This document shows, in pieces, positions 44,560-55,492 of a stretch of DNA of 64,000 bases; position 1 is the first letter of the stretch; every line of letters starts with the position of its first letter. Below the pieces are notes generated by a model. The model was not told where the DNA came from, ran no database searches, and worked only from the letters and a program-made list of their open reading frames with translations. Origin of the DNA: Mermis nigrescens (taxonomy: Eukaryota; Nematoda; Enoplea; Mermithida; Mermithidae); assembly GCA_036768485.1 (NCBI GenBank), contig JAVLUZ010000228.1, positions 248,001 through 312,000 of the forward strand, in the 5' to 3' direction. Position numbers and translations under genes: made by a program.

Positions 44560-46640
44560 GGTAAAATCCGGAAACGGAAATGGAAACAGAAACGATGGGC
44601 AAAATACGGAAACGGAAACGTAGTTATAGTATTTCGCACACAGTTCCGTTGGGGGTTTCTCCGCTCTGAGGGTAATTCAAAGTGCCGGAAACGGGGTTCC
44701 CCAAGTAGGGCCTATTGGAACTGAGGTTCCCTAAGTAGGACCTATTAATGTGAACGACCCCAACCTCGTTTCCAGCAAAATTTCTCCCACTCCGGGGGGG
44801 TTTAGGGGCTTGGAAACGCGGTACCACATAACTAAAATGTGAAGCTGAACCCGGTTTCGTCGGGGGTTTCTCCGCCCTGGGAGTTTCCAAAGTGGAGGAC
44901 CGGGGTTCCCCAAGTAGGAGCTATTAATTTGAATACCCCAACCCCGTTTCCGGTAAATTTTCTCCCACTGAATGGGGAGGGGCTCCGGAAACGGGGTACC
45001 CCATTATTCATATGTGAAGCTGACCCCAGTTCCCTCGGTGGTTTCCTCCGCCCTGGGGGGTGGTCCAAAGTGCCGGAACCGCGGTTCCCCAAGTAGGGTC
45101 CATCAGAGTCAACACCCCTAACCCCGTTTCCGGCTGAATTTCACCCACTGAAGGGGAGTCTAGGGGCTCAGAAACGGGTACCCTATTATTTATATGTGAA
45201 GCTGACCCCGGTTCCCTCGAGGGTTTCTCCGCCCTGGGGGTGGTCCAAAGTGCTGGAAGTGGGGTTCCCCAAGTAGGGCCCATCAGGGTGAACACCCAAA
45301 CCTCGTTTCCAGCCAATTTTCTCCCACTGAAGAGGGGTTTAGGGGCTCGGAAATAGGGTACCCAATTATTAATATATGTAACTGACCCCGGCTCCTTCGG
45401 TGGTTTTTCCGCCCTGGGGTAGTCCAAAGTGCCGGAACCGGTATTCCGTAAGTAGGACCCATCAGGTTCAAGACCCCCAACCCCGTTTTCGGCAAAATGT
45501 TACCCATAGAATGGGGGTTTAGGGGATTAGGAAACTTAGTAGCTCATTATTCATATATGTAACTGACCCCGGTTTATTCGGGGGGTTTCTCTGCCTCTAG
45601 GAGTGGTCCAAAGTGGCGGAACCGGGTATTCGAAAGTAGGACCCATTAAGGTCAACACGAAAAATTTTACTTATGTACGTATATGAATAATGGAGTACCC
45701 CGTTTTCGAGCCCCTAAACCCCCCTTGATTTGGAGAAATTTTGCCGGAAACAGGGTTGAGGGTGTTCACATTAATAGGTCCTACTTGGTGAACCCCGGCT
45801 ACGGCACTTTGGACTGCCCCCGGAGCGAAGAAAACCCCCGACGGAACAGGGTCCAGCTCAACATTTGAATTATGTGGTACCCCATTTCCGAGCCCCTAAA
45901 TCCTCCTTCAGTAAATAAAAAAATTTTCGGAAAAGGGTTGGGGTGTTGATGACCCTGATAGGCCCTACTTGCGACCCCGGTTCCGGAACTTTGGACTACT
46001 TCCAGGGCGGAGAAACCCCTGACGGAACCGGGGTTTCTCATTTAAATAATGGGGTACCCCGTTTCTGAGTTCCTAAACCCCCTTCAGTGGGAGAAATTTT
46101 GCGGAAACGGGGTTGGGGGTGTTCACATTAACAGGTCCTACTTCGGGAACCCCGGTTCCGCCACTTTGGACCAACCCCAGGTGCGAAGAAACCCACGACG
46201 GAACCGGGGTCAGCCACATACATATATGAATAATGAGGTATCCGTTTCCGCGCTCCCTAAACCCCCTTCCAGGGGTAAAATTTTGCCGGAAACGGCGGTG
46301 CGGGTGTTGACCCTGATGGGTCCTGCTTGGGGAACCCTGGTTCCGCCACTTTGGACAACCCTCAGAGTGGAGAAACACTCGACGGAACTGGGGTCAGCCC
46401 CATGAATGAATAATGAGCTACTAAATTTCCTAGTCCCTAAACCCCCATTCTATGGGTAAAATTTTGCCGAAACTGAGTTGGGGGTGTTGACCCCGATGAG
46501 CCCTACTTACGGAACCCCGGTTCCGACACTTTGAACTGCTCCCCAGGGCGGAGAAACCCCCGACGGAGCCTGGGGTCAGCTATGTACATGTGTGAATAAT
46601 GGGGTACCCTGTTTCCGAGCCCCTAAACCCCCATAAATTT
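44560..46640. repeat. ~180 bp satellite that switches orientation
   Basis: Left half: AAGTAGG landmarks at 44,733, 44,912, 45,091, 45,271, 45,450 and 45,634 (spacing 179-184). Right half: reverse-complement landmark CCTACTT at 45,780, 45,964, 46,137, 46,322 (CCTGCTT) and 46,502 (spacing 173-185). The orientation flips near 45,690. Units carry TTTCTCCGCCCTGGGG, GGAACCGGGGTTCCCC and GGGGTACCCCATTATTCATA words and are GC-rich. Frames inside are by-products of the repeat. Confidence 0.9.
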
Positions 46641-47400
46641 TTGTGTACTAAAATATGGTACAATAGCAATTTTAGTGTTGTAAAAACAGAGTTGTTCGAC
46701 TTTTGGTAGTGTATTTCAGCTAATTTCTGAGTCTCTAAAGGCAAAAATTACCGAAAATCATTTTAAAACGGCGCGAAGCGCCGGAAAAATTTGACATTTT
46801 TCCTTTTGAAATGCAATTTCTGCTATTATAAAGATATATATGTAGATAGTGTATCTACACGGGTCGTTTACACCAACGACCAAAACGCACATTAGTGTGT
46901 TTACTGTGACCATCCGGTCTTTGAGATCCAGTTTGGCGATCCAGCCATTTTTATAGACTACTTTACAGTCGGAATGATTCCGACAGTTGGACGTGCGGAG
47001 GCGACCCAGTCACGCAGTGTCCTTTGGTTGGACCTACTTCGCTATGGGTTGCGAGGGACACACTAATGCGTTTATTTTGTGGAGCCCAAATAAGTCCCCT
47101 ATTATTTCTTTACACTTAAAACATAGGCGACATGACCGCTATTCACGTTAAGCCTGTGCAGAGAACGGGAAAAATCTATGCGCAAGTAGCGCCCATTTCT
47201 GTTATAAAAACATTACTTTCTCTTTTTCTCTTCTTTACTGTAGACCCCCTCCAGCCATAAGTGGTTCGGCTTTGTTGGTGCCAGTGCGTTTTCTCTTTTC
47301 CTGGCGTGACTTCTCCGTCTTTGTGAGCGCCAAAAGTTTATTTGATTTGATTTGATTTATATAAAGGTAGAAAAATAACTACCTAGAGTTGCATTATAAC
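46641..47400. other. Possible LINE or SINE 3' tail
   Basis: Ends in a (TTTGA)-type run, TTTGATTTGATTTGATTT at about 47,341, after a GC-richer body (46,860-47,330). Such runs are common at 3' ends of RTE-like LINEs and their SINEs. No RT frame is recognised. Confidence 0.3.
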
Positions 47401-47539
47401 GCAGGTAGTTAGGGAATTGGTTCGGCTGGCCTCGATGTTTGCTATCGCCGGATATAGATGGGGTAAAACCTTTTCGTTATATATTTTCATCAAAATTCTT
47501 AAATTCCTTTTCGAACCAAAAAACCTATAAAATTATTAC

Positions 47540-47940
47540 ATAATTTTTATAGATGACATGCACCGGAGTAAAGCTCTTTGTTGTTGTGTTTATCGTTCAG
47601 AGTGCTTGTAAAATCAAAATTCGTAATTTGTTTCGCCTTAAGTAATCTAGAGCGAAACTTCTTGGTTTCTATCGCGAAAAATATTCTATTTGTCCCAAAA
47701 AGGTCTGAGGACCTCGGGTAAATTCCAGGGTTACCTAATTACTCCTGTGTTAGGTGTTGCGGTCGGATTTCCTCCCACAGTCTCCATAGGTACCGGACCT
47801 GCTACGTCCGTGGAGACTTTAGGTACTAGGTATTTAGGGTAGGAGGTAGAGTAAAGGCAAATTGCTGTAGCACCCAGACCAGCGCTAGGTGTAGCAAGAT
47901 ACTTAGGTAAGCCCTGAAGGTAATAAGAGTGGGTTGTTGC
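47540..47940 (+). repeat. R-family repeat copy
   Basis: Matches 39,180-39,560 in order: AAAGCTCTTTGTTGTTG, AAAAAGGTCTGAGGAC, TACTCCTGTGTTAGG and AGACCAGCGCTAGGTGTAGC. It preserves the empty site for the MITE found in the 52.6 kb copy. Confidence 0.65.
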
Positions 47941-48980
47941 TTTCGTAGTTGTTGTGTGTTGGGTATAGCGTTGGCAAAAGTCCGGGAAAATAAATACTTC
48001 CGGACTACAAACCCAATTTAAAAGATTATCGGACTATGGTCCGGATCTGTGATCCTTTGAAAAAAAGACTAGTCCGGACCACAGTCCTTTAATACTTTGT
48101 TGCTTTTATTTCCATCAAATTTCATCCAGTTTGCCACAAACTTTATCAGTGGATTTATTCAGTTAACAAACAAGAATCATATAGGTATCAATTGAATCAA
48201 TGGAAAATAAATCGGAATTATATTTTTAGAAAATTTCTTTTTCCATTCGATTATCACTTCAATTGTGACGGTTTTTCTCCAAAATCAAACTCATCCGGCT
48301 GAAAACGCGTCCGTCTTAACAGCTCCACCAATAATCCCAACAGCCCCACCAGTCCCAAGAGCCCCATCAATTACCAGCAGTTCCCCCGTTCCAGCAGTCC
48401 TACCGTTCTAACAGTCGAACTATCCTAAGCACACATAAGCGTGGGGAGGAATGTTTAGAGTTTAACTTCCCAACCCGAAATTCTGGAAAACCTCCAAATT
48501 ATGTTAGACCCCCGGAATTCTGTTTTTAGCACATTTCTCGGTCACTTCAACCCACCAGACCCACGGAATTTGTTCGCTGCCAATGTTGGTTCCAACTGTC
48601 CCACTGTTATAATTATATGCACAGCACGACCGGTCTGGAAAAGGAGTGTTTAGCCAAAAATTGACCTCAAAACTGGTATAAATGTTAAAATTGCGTAAAA
48701 ACTACGCTCTAATCCACATTTTGTGGCTATTTCAAAGCAGATTAGCGTAAAAGTTTTGATTTTCATTCAATTTTAACACTTATCTTTCCTTTTTTCACTA
48801 GGACATTTTTCATTTTTTTCTGGCATTGTAGAGTAGATCATAATGAGCAGGGATCCATTCTTGCGAGTTGACTCGAATGAGGCAAAATCCTGGATTGCGC
48901 ACAAATGCTGAAGCTTCAATTCTGGCAGGTCTACCACACACATGGGCGTGAGGGGGGGGGGTTGGGAAGAGACCATATTT
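47941..48980. other. Intergenic, degenerate CCA-rich patch
   Basis: A loosely repeated CCAACAGCCCCACCAGTCCC-type run lies at about 48,310-48,425. A broken CACACATGGGCGTG MITE end lies at 48,937. No gene was recognised. Confidence 0.45.
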
Positions 48981-49130
48981 ACACTTTATCTTTTTTGGTT
49001 TCTTTATCTTGCAAATTATCTTTATCTTTCTTAATTTTTTATCTTTATCTTTATCTCTTAGGATTTTAAAATTTCAACTTTATCTTTATCTTTTATCTTG
49101 CAAAAAATCATTACCTTTTACAACACTAGT
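48981..49130 (-). repeat. AAGATAAAG-rich dispersed element, copy 2
   Basis: The reverse complement starts ACTAGTGTTGTAAAAG and matches 575-722 almost throughout, including AAAAAATTAAGAAAGATAAA. Confidence 0.75.
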
Positions 49131-49139
49131 ACATACATA

Positions 49140-49300
49140 GTCTGTTTCACACAACATCGGTGATAAATTTTAAAACTATCTCCGACAATAAGCTGACAGA
49201 TTGCGATTATAGCATTGATCTGATCTATAATTATAGTAACCCTCGGCTTACTGTCGATGAAAGTTCTTATAATTTATGCACGAAGTTATGTGAAACAGAC
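49140..49300. mobile_element. GTCTGTTTCACA MITE with TA duplication
   Basis: Inverted ends GTCTGTTTCACACAAC and GTCTGTTTCACATAAC, flanked by TA at 49,138-49,139 and 49,301-49,302. 161 bp, non-coding. A Tc1/mariner-like origin is inferred from the TA. Confidence 0.8.
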
Positions 49301-49302
49301 TA

Positions 49303-49814
49303 TAGGTAGGTTAGGTACTGCATTGTTTTGTGACTTGGTTTTGTCAACTTCTGCAACTGCTTTACGCAGAGGCCACTCTGAAAAAATGTTAAAAATAAAA
49401 GAAGCTTAAGCATAGTTTAGAAAAACAGCAACATCTAGAAATGATAAAAATAAATCGCCTGTATTCACAATGGACTTTTCATGCTTAAGCCTTTTTGACA
49501 GCCATAAGGAATGTTTATTTTAGTACAAAAACAATGATTAAACAGAATAACATTCTAAAACATTTAAAAAGGCAGCTAAATCTAAAATTTTCTGTACATT
49601 GAGTAACACATTACATTAATTTAGCTTTCTAGATTTTATTTATGTTGCACAATAAAACGTGAAAAATAATTTTTACTAATCAAAATCAAAAGCAACTTAT
49701 CAATTGCAAAAGCATATACATATATGTATTAAAGAAAAAAGACTAAAATTAATCAAGCAAAAAAACAATCAATTAGCAAAGGTCGAATCATCTGATTCAT
49801 CCTCTAGGTTCGAA
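49303..49814. other. Intergenic, nothing recognised
   Basis: Very AT-rich sequence up to the Helitron. No frame of note. Confidence 0.5.
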
Positions 49815-50256
49815 TCTACTATATATTTTTGAAAGTTTGTTTGTATGTTCGTATGTTTGTGCCGGGTTGGCTCCGGCCCAATGAAATTTGGTGGGCTGAT
49901 ATTTTGGGCCGAGGTCGGTCCAATGGGGGAAGGAGCCGTAGCGATCTTGAAATTTCGACAAACGCACCCATTGGCCCTGGGCAGGGAAGAAGCAGGGTTT
50001 GGCCCCTGTGCTATAAGCCTCCACGATTTCGGGAGATGGCCGATTTTTTGCTATTTTTTTCAAAAATTAGTTTATACTGTTTGTATAGGAATACCCCGGC
50101 CAAGAGGAGCATGCCTGGCGACACTATGTACATTGTTATATGTTATAGCATTGGTCGGCACTGTGAAACATCAAAATACGGGTTTAACCAAATGATGCTA
50201 TTACATAGGCAATTTTATAAGATAGGCATGGTATGAGATACTATGTGCAACAAGAA

Positions 50257-50560
50257 AAGCAATGCTATAAGATAGGACGTGATATAAGATACTCTGTGCT
50301 ACAGGATAGGCAATACTATAAGATAGGACGTGATATAAGACACCCCGTGCTACAAGATAGGCAATGCTATAAGATAGAACGTTATAAAAGATACCCCGTG
50401 CTACAAGATAGGCAATGCTATAAGATAGGAAGTGATATAAGATACCCCGAGCTGCAAGATAGGCAATGTTATAAGATAGTATGGGATATAATATACCCTG
50501 TGCTACGAGATAGGCAATGCTATAAGATAGGTTTGGTATACATACCCTGTCTGTGCCATA
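50257..50560 (+). repeat. 60 bp minisatellite, open as a 20-residue repeat
   Basis: About five units of GGCAATGCTATAAGATAGG-GATATAAGATACCCCGTGCTACAAGATA type. Period 60 is a multiple of three, so one frame (50,233-50,571) runs through all copies, encoding QDRQCYKIGRDIRYPVL-like units. Translation is unproven. Confidence 0.85.
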
Positions 50561-50639
50561 ACATGCAGTGATATAAGATAGGAGATACCATCAGCTATAA
50601 CATATCACGTGATATATGACACCCTTTGCTACAACAATC

Positions 50640-51110
50640 AAAAAAATTTTTAAAACATCAAAAATATGGTTTGACCGGAAAAATTTTTCAAAACATCCTA
50701 AAACATCAAAAATATGGTTTGACCGAAAAAATTTTTCAAAACATCCTAAAACATCAAAAATATGGTTTGACGAAAAAAATTTTCCAAAACATCCCAAAAC
50801 ATCAAAAATATGGGTTTGATTAAAAAAATTTTCCAAAACATCAAAAGTATGATTTGACGAAAAAATTTTCCAAAACATCCCAAAACATCAACAATACGGG
50901 TTTTATTTAAAAAATTTCCAGAACACCCCAGAACATCAAAAATATGATTATGGCTAAACAATTTTCAAAACCATTCTGTAACGTCAAAAATATGGATTTG
51001 ATCAAAAAAATGGTTGACAAAAGACATTTTAAAAAAATCCAAAAAATAAAATATGGTTTGTACCAACAATTTTTTTAGAAATATCCCAAAAACATCAAGT
51101 CTTGAAAAAT
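50640..51110 (-). repeat. ~54 bp minisatellite inside the Helitron
   Basis: Units of ACATCCTAAAACATCAAAAA then TATGGTTTGACCGAAAAAAT. Cleanest at 50,650-50,830, diverging to the right. A period near 54 keeps frames open on both strands (minus strand 50,591-50,878, units like NHIFDVLGCFEKFFRS), which is most simply a by-product of the period. Confidence 0.8.
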
Positions 51111-51161
51111 AAAAAATACAAGAGACATATTAATTCCATATAGCTATCAGGCCTAAGTTCA

Positions 51162-51190
51162 GCCCGGGCAACGCCGGGCAGCTCAACTAG
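51162..51190 (+). terminator. Helitron 3' hairpin and CTAG end
   Basis: Six-pair stem GCCCGG/CCGGGC, a six-base loop, then seven bases and CTAG. In Helitrons this hairpin signals the end of rolling-circle transfer. Confidence 0.8.
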
Positions 51191-52639
51191 TCTACTATAA
51201 ATTCATTGCTGCAATCATACATGTCCTCATTTTCGTCCTGTATTAACGATTCTCTTTTTTGCTACAGGTGACCAGAACCCAGCAATTTGCTGCCAGGTCG
51301 AAATTCCGTAGCAGTTCCAAATAAGAAATTAGAAATTCTCATAGAAATAAGAAATTGTAGAAATCGGAAATTCTGGAAAAGTTGCAGAGTTCGGACTTTG
51401 GACTATTGCCCTACTGGAACAATAAATATCCTTGTGTATCCTGTCCTGACGTCACTAAACTACGTTTCTCTATAATATAGCAACAAAATGTGTGACAGAC
51501 GGATGAAATTTGAATGTATAGGCACCTGCCTTCATACATTTACGGCTTATAATTATGACTCTGGATGCGTGCGGGTTCCGGACTACTTTTAGATTGGGGT
51601 AAAAATTTTGGTCAAAAAATGGCAAAAAAGGATCTAAAAATAGCCAAAAAAACCGCAATTTTCTGCCGAAAATTGGAGAGTATAATTTTTCTGACTTTGG
51701 AGGCAGGCATGTAGCTGTCCGTCCAATTTGGGAAGGGACCAACACCAATTTCGGGGGGTTCGGGGTCCAAAAAGGCCAAAAATAGCACAAAATAACGTTT
51801 AAAGTCCAGTTTTTCCGGTTTTTTTTCTGAACTTTGGAGGGGTCCGGACCGGACCCCATTCCCCCTAGAGCTACGTGCCTGTTTGGAGGATGCGGTGGGA
51901 CGGTCGACCTTCTGCGAGGGATACCCCTACCAGCTATCCAGCTACACGTATGATCACTTTTAACTCATTATTGGTTTATACGTCAAAGTATTTTATCATA
52001 CATATGTAGGTGTGTAATGTACATGCATTCGATGTGTAACTGCGAGAGTTACACGTTTAGGCGAACCTGCCTTAGCAGTTCGCAATAGCCATAACATAGC
52101 CAATACTAGTAGCTATCTATGATAGTGTACTGTGGGCTATGCCTTCGGTCTTCCCATTATTTTCCCAAACTTTCAATAATAAAAAACATTTAGATACTTG
52201 TCCGGTATCGTAGAGCTAAGTGTATGATAATAGTACCTAATTGTTTCATGCATACCGCTTGTGTAATCGAGAACTTTCGATCTGAGATAAAAGTCATTTC
52301 AGTATTATGTTAAATTGATCGTTGTTTTAATTTACTGTAATGGCCCTTGAGGCCACTGTACTGAAGGTCGTATTAGTTTTTTGGCTTGTTTGGTTTTTCG
52401 TTGGCCGGTGATTTTCGACTGTACATTATCGTTTTTCTTTTGCGTATTTTGTTTCCCGGCTATAGGCCGTGTGTTCTTCGTCGAATAAAATCATAGAAAA
52501 CCAACCCAGTGGTTTCGGTTATACCGAGGGTTAGGTCGGCTATCTTTCCCACGTCGAGGATCTCCACCCATCTAGTGGATTGATAGGTAAATTCCGTATG
52601 ATAGCTTTCTCCATTCGAAAATCATAACTTATTTCTCAA
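51191..52639. other. Intergenic, no recognised gene
   Basis: Includes a minus-strand open frame (51,470-51,859) with low-complexity, repeat-like wording (CCAAAAA, GTCCGGACCGGACC) that I do not accept as a gene. The rest has short frames only. Confidence 0.45.
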
Positions 52640-53330
52640 GCCAAAAATTGATCAAAACTATTATCCAATCTTTAAGGATGATTGATCAGCATAGAGCTCG
52701 TTGTTGTTGCTTTCATAGTTCAGCGTGCTACACAAATTAGGAACCAAAACATTTCTGATCAGGCACTGATTGAAAATAAGTCAAATTACAACTTGAGCTT
52801 GAGATGGGTCAACTGACCTCCGCGGCAATTACCGAGACTAGGTAGGTAGCCTTAGGTCTTAGGGCGTAGCTGCTGAGATCACCCGACATAGAAGCAGCCA
52901 GCAATATTAGGGCTGAGGGGATCGAAGCCGTAAGGTCTGTAAGGGTCCAAAGATCGAAAGCCTTAGAGCTGCGCGATTGGGGCCAGCACCATACGTGGGC
53001 AGCAAGAAAATTCTGGGGGGGGTGCAAGATTTTTTTGAAGGTCGAAAAATGGCCTTAAAAATGGTGGTATGGCGATAAAAACACCATTTTTCGACGTTTC
53101 TCATCAAGCACTATCCATTGGCATCAAAAAATTGCGAAAAAAACGAAAAAAAATTTCAAAAATTGAATTCTGGGGGGGGTATTTTGATTTCTGGGGGGTA
53201 TTTTGGTTTCTGGGGGGGTGCATACCCCCCCCCCAAACCCCCCACGCCCAGGTGTGGCCAGCACTAAGCATAGACTTAAGTACCTACGTACCTAGGTAAA
53301 TCTCGAAGGTAATGTATCCGTCCTATGTCG
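52640..53330 (+). repeat. R-family repeat interrupted by a MITE
   Basis: Matches 39,180-39,560 and 47,540-47,940: AGAGCTCGTTGTTGTTGC, GGGTCAACTGACCTCCG and GTCTTAGGGCGTAGCTGC, then GGCCAGCAC, which resumes after the MITE as GCCAGCACTAAGC. The other copies read GACCAGCGCTAAG without interruption. Confidence 0.7.
52990..53256 (+). mobile_element. GTGGGC hAT-like MITE with empty-site evidence
   Basis: Ends CATACGTGGGC and GCCCAGGTGTG, flanked by a perfect GCCAGCAC duplication (52,982-52,989; 53,257-53,264). It belongs to the GGCCTTAAAAATGGTGGTATG subgroup shared with 54,808-55,052. Confidence 0.93.
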
Positions 53331-53587
53331 ATTCTTCGTAGACATAAGGCGGCTCTACATTTACATTGGATGTTCCCTCCTTTAGGCTGCTAGCTACAGC
53401 CGAGCTGATCAATCATCGTAAAATTATTTTTCGATCCAAAAATCATCATTTTGGCCATCTAAAATGTGTAACGTTTCGTTCACCTTTGTTGTTGTATCGA
53501 CCGCGATCGTGGCAGTGCACAATTTAAGTAAGCGTCCGTGGTAAAGATTTTGTGTATCGTGGTAAAGCCATCGTTATTTTTCTATTT

Positions 53588-53687
53588 NNNNNNNNNNNNN
53601 NNNNNNNNNNNNNNNNNNNNNNNNNNNNNNNNNNNNNNNNNNNNNNNNNNNNNNNNNNNNNNNNNNNNNNNNNNNNNNNNNNNNNNN
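53588..53687. other. Assembly gap (100 N)
   Basis: Exactly 100 N. Frames crossing it are artefacts. Confidence 0.99.
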
Positions 53688-53813
53688 TCAAAACCGATTT
53701 AGCTCTCCCCATACTTCGACTGATAAAAGAAAGATACATAATGTACATAGAAATTCACTATTTATTTGAAAATTGTAAGGTAAATTTTCTTAACAAAACA
53801 ATCTTTTTGAGAA

Positions 53814-53877
53814 TGGCAAGGCAACCAACCAAAATTTTTTACTGCTGGTATCAACGGGAAGACCGGCCATTGCCCAG
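53814..53877 (+). CDS. Possible first coding exon, unknown gene
   Basis: ATG after a pyrimidine-rich AATCTTTTTGAGA, then about 21 codons beginning MARQPTKIFYCWY, ending at CCCAG followed by GTAAGC, a near-consensus 5' splice site at 53,878. No downstream exon could be matched. The nearest plus-strand exon-like pieces are at 56.1 and 56.8 kb. I recognise no family. It may be chance. Confidence 0.25.
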
Positions 53878-54807
53878 GTAAGCTTGTGACCTTTGAAATT
53901 TCTTGAACCGCGTACTACGAATACAAAAGTAGAATATAAAGCGATAAAGTACTAGCCTAAGCCTATATAAAAGCAAAATTGAATGAATAAAAACAAACAA
54001 TGACTTGACAATAAAATAGAAACCATATACAAGAATAATACATAAAACAAAGCAAAGGAAAAAGTCATTAGGCAGGAAATCACGAATGATTGCTCCCATT
54101 TGTGGCCCGAAGTAAAATTGATGAAATAACAAATTTAACAAAGAGATTTGCACAGAGCGGCTTAAATTTCGACTAGAGCAATAGACGGTCATTTTCAGCC
54201 AAAGTGATCTTCGATTTTTGACCAAAAACAATGAAAAAATAGTTAAAGGACTAAAAATAAAATTTTTGTTTCAAAACCGGTAGCGAACATAAAAACTAAA
54301 AAAGAAAAGTCTCAACATTTAGGGGAAAAAGACAGTCAACCCTGGTTTGGTTGGATATATAAATAAAATAAACAAGTAAATTACACAAATATTCGCACAT
54401 GATAAAGACTGAAATCCTGAAGGTGTGGTGTACGCTTTTAAAAATTAAATATTGAGAGATTGACGTTAAAGAGACGTTTTTCGAAAGTTATTTATTAGCA
54501 TCGAAAAATTGTGACAACGATCAAAAAACTTGGAAATAACAAATACACAATAAACACACATAATAAAAAAGTAGCTTGCCCAAAACTGAAAAAAATCTTC
54601 AAGAAGTTTTCTTACGAAGTTATTTAGTTTTAAAAATTTGTTCGAAAAGCAATTAAACAGAATTTAGATCAAAAGCGCAAAATTCTTCCTTGATACAAAA
54701 CTAAAGAAACTGAAAAAGCAGCCTTTTTCCCTATTTTTAACAAAAACTGACGTCGGTAATTGACCGGATAGTAATATGCGGTCGCTCAATTTTAGGAGGG
54801 TAGGGAG
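53878..54807. other. AT-rich stretch, no recognised gene
   Basis: A minus-strand frame at 53,851-54,231 is hydrophobic and low in complexity. No family is apparent. It could be intronic if the preceding exon is real. Confidence 0.4.
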
Positions 54808-55052
54808 CATACGTGGGCAGCAAGAAAATTCTGGAGGGGTGCAAGATTTTTTTGAAGGTAAAAAATGGCCTTAAAAATGGTGGTATGGCGATAAAAACAC
54901 CATTTTTCGACGTTTCTCATCAAGCACTATCCATTGGCATCAAAAAATTGCGAAAAAAACGGAAAAATTTCAAAAATTGAATTCTGGGGGTTTTTTGATT
55001 TCTGGGGGGTATTTTGGTTTCTGGGGGTGCATACCCCCCACGCCCAGGTGTG
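54808..55052 (+). mobile_element. GTGGGC hAT-like MITE
   Basis: Ends CATACGTGGGC and GCCCAGGTGTG, flanked by GTAGGGAG at 54,800-54,807 and 55,053-55,060. It is nearly identical to the copy at 52,990, so both are recent. Confidence 0.92.
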
Positions 55053-55492
55053 GTAGGGAGTAATTGATCTTGAATTATTGCAAAAACACCTAAAAATGAC
55101 CAAAAAACGTATGTTTCTGCCAGTAATCGGGAGCAAGGGGGCCAAGAATTTCTCGCTTTGGACGAGACCATAGATGGGGACAACCGACTTTGGGTGGAGT
55201 TAATTATTTCTCTCATATTATTTTCAAAATTCAATCCTAATTCTCTCTATAAGAAATGAGTAGGTACCAACAGCTTCATGCGTAACAGAGAAATGTATCT
55301 TCTCTAGCCCAAGCTTTAAGTAACCTACCCAATTTTCAGGCAACGGATTGCTCCTTTGAAGCTTTCTGGCATTCTTGTTCCGCTTCTTCAAAAGAAGGCC
55401 GAAAATTTCCAAGAAAAATTTTCTTTTTATCCCTCCCTACCCATAAAACGACCGTTGCTTAGTTCAAATTTCGACAGCCATATGTTTAAAAG

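Larger units (their letters stand above)
49815..51190 (+). mobile_element. Non-autonomous Helitron
   Basis: Starts TCTACTATATA after an A and ends CTAG (51,187-51,190) before a T, the A/T insertion rule of Helitrons. A GC-rich hairpin, GCCCGG and CCGGGC around GCAACG (51,162-51,179), stands seven bases before CTAG. No terminal inverted repeats, no target duplication and no Rep/helicase frame, so it would depend on an autonomous partner. The interior has a 5' portion with GTTTGTATGTTCGTATG words and two minisatellites. The downstream flank TCTACTATAAATTC resembles the 5' start, so a second tandem copy may once have followed. Confidence 0.82.

Noticed and set aside
44624..46405. Many overlapping proline/glycine-rich frames
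   Set aside because: All lie in the ~180 bp satellite on both strands; they reflect unit sequence and not genes.
51470..51859. 129-codon minus-strand frame
   Set aside because: Repeat-like, with CCAAAAA and GGTCCGG words; no domain.
53524..53881. Frames running through the 100 N gap
   Set aside because: Translation across N is meaningless; only the part after 53,814 was considered.
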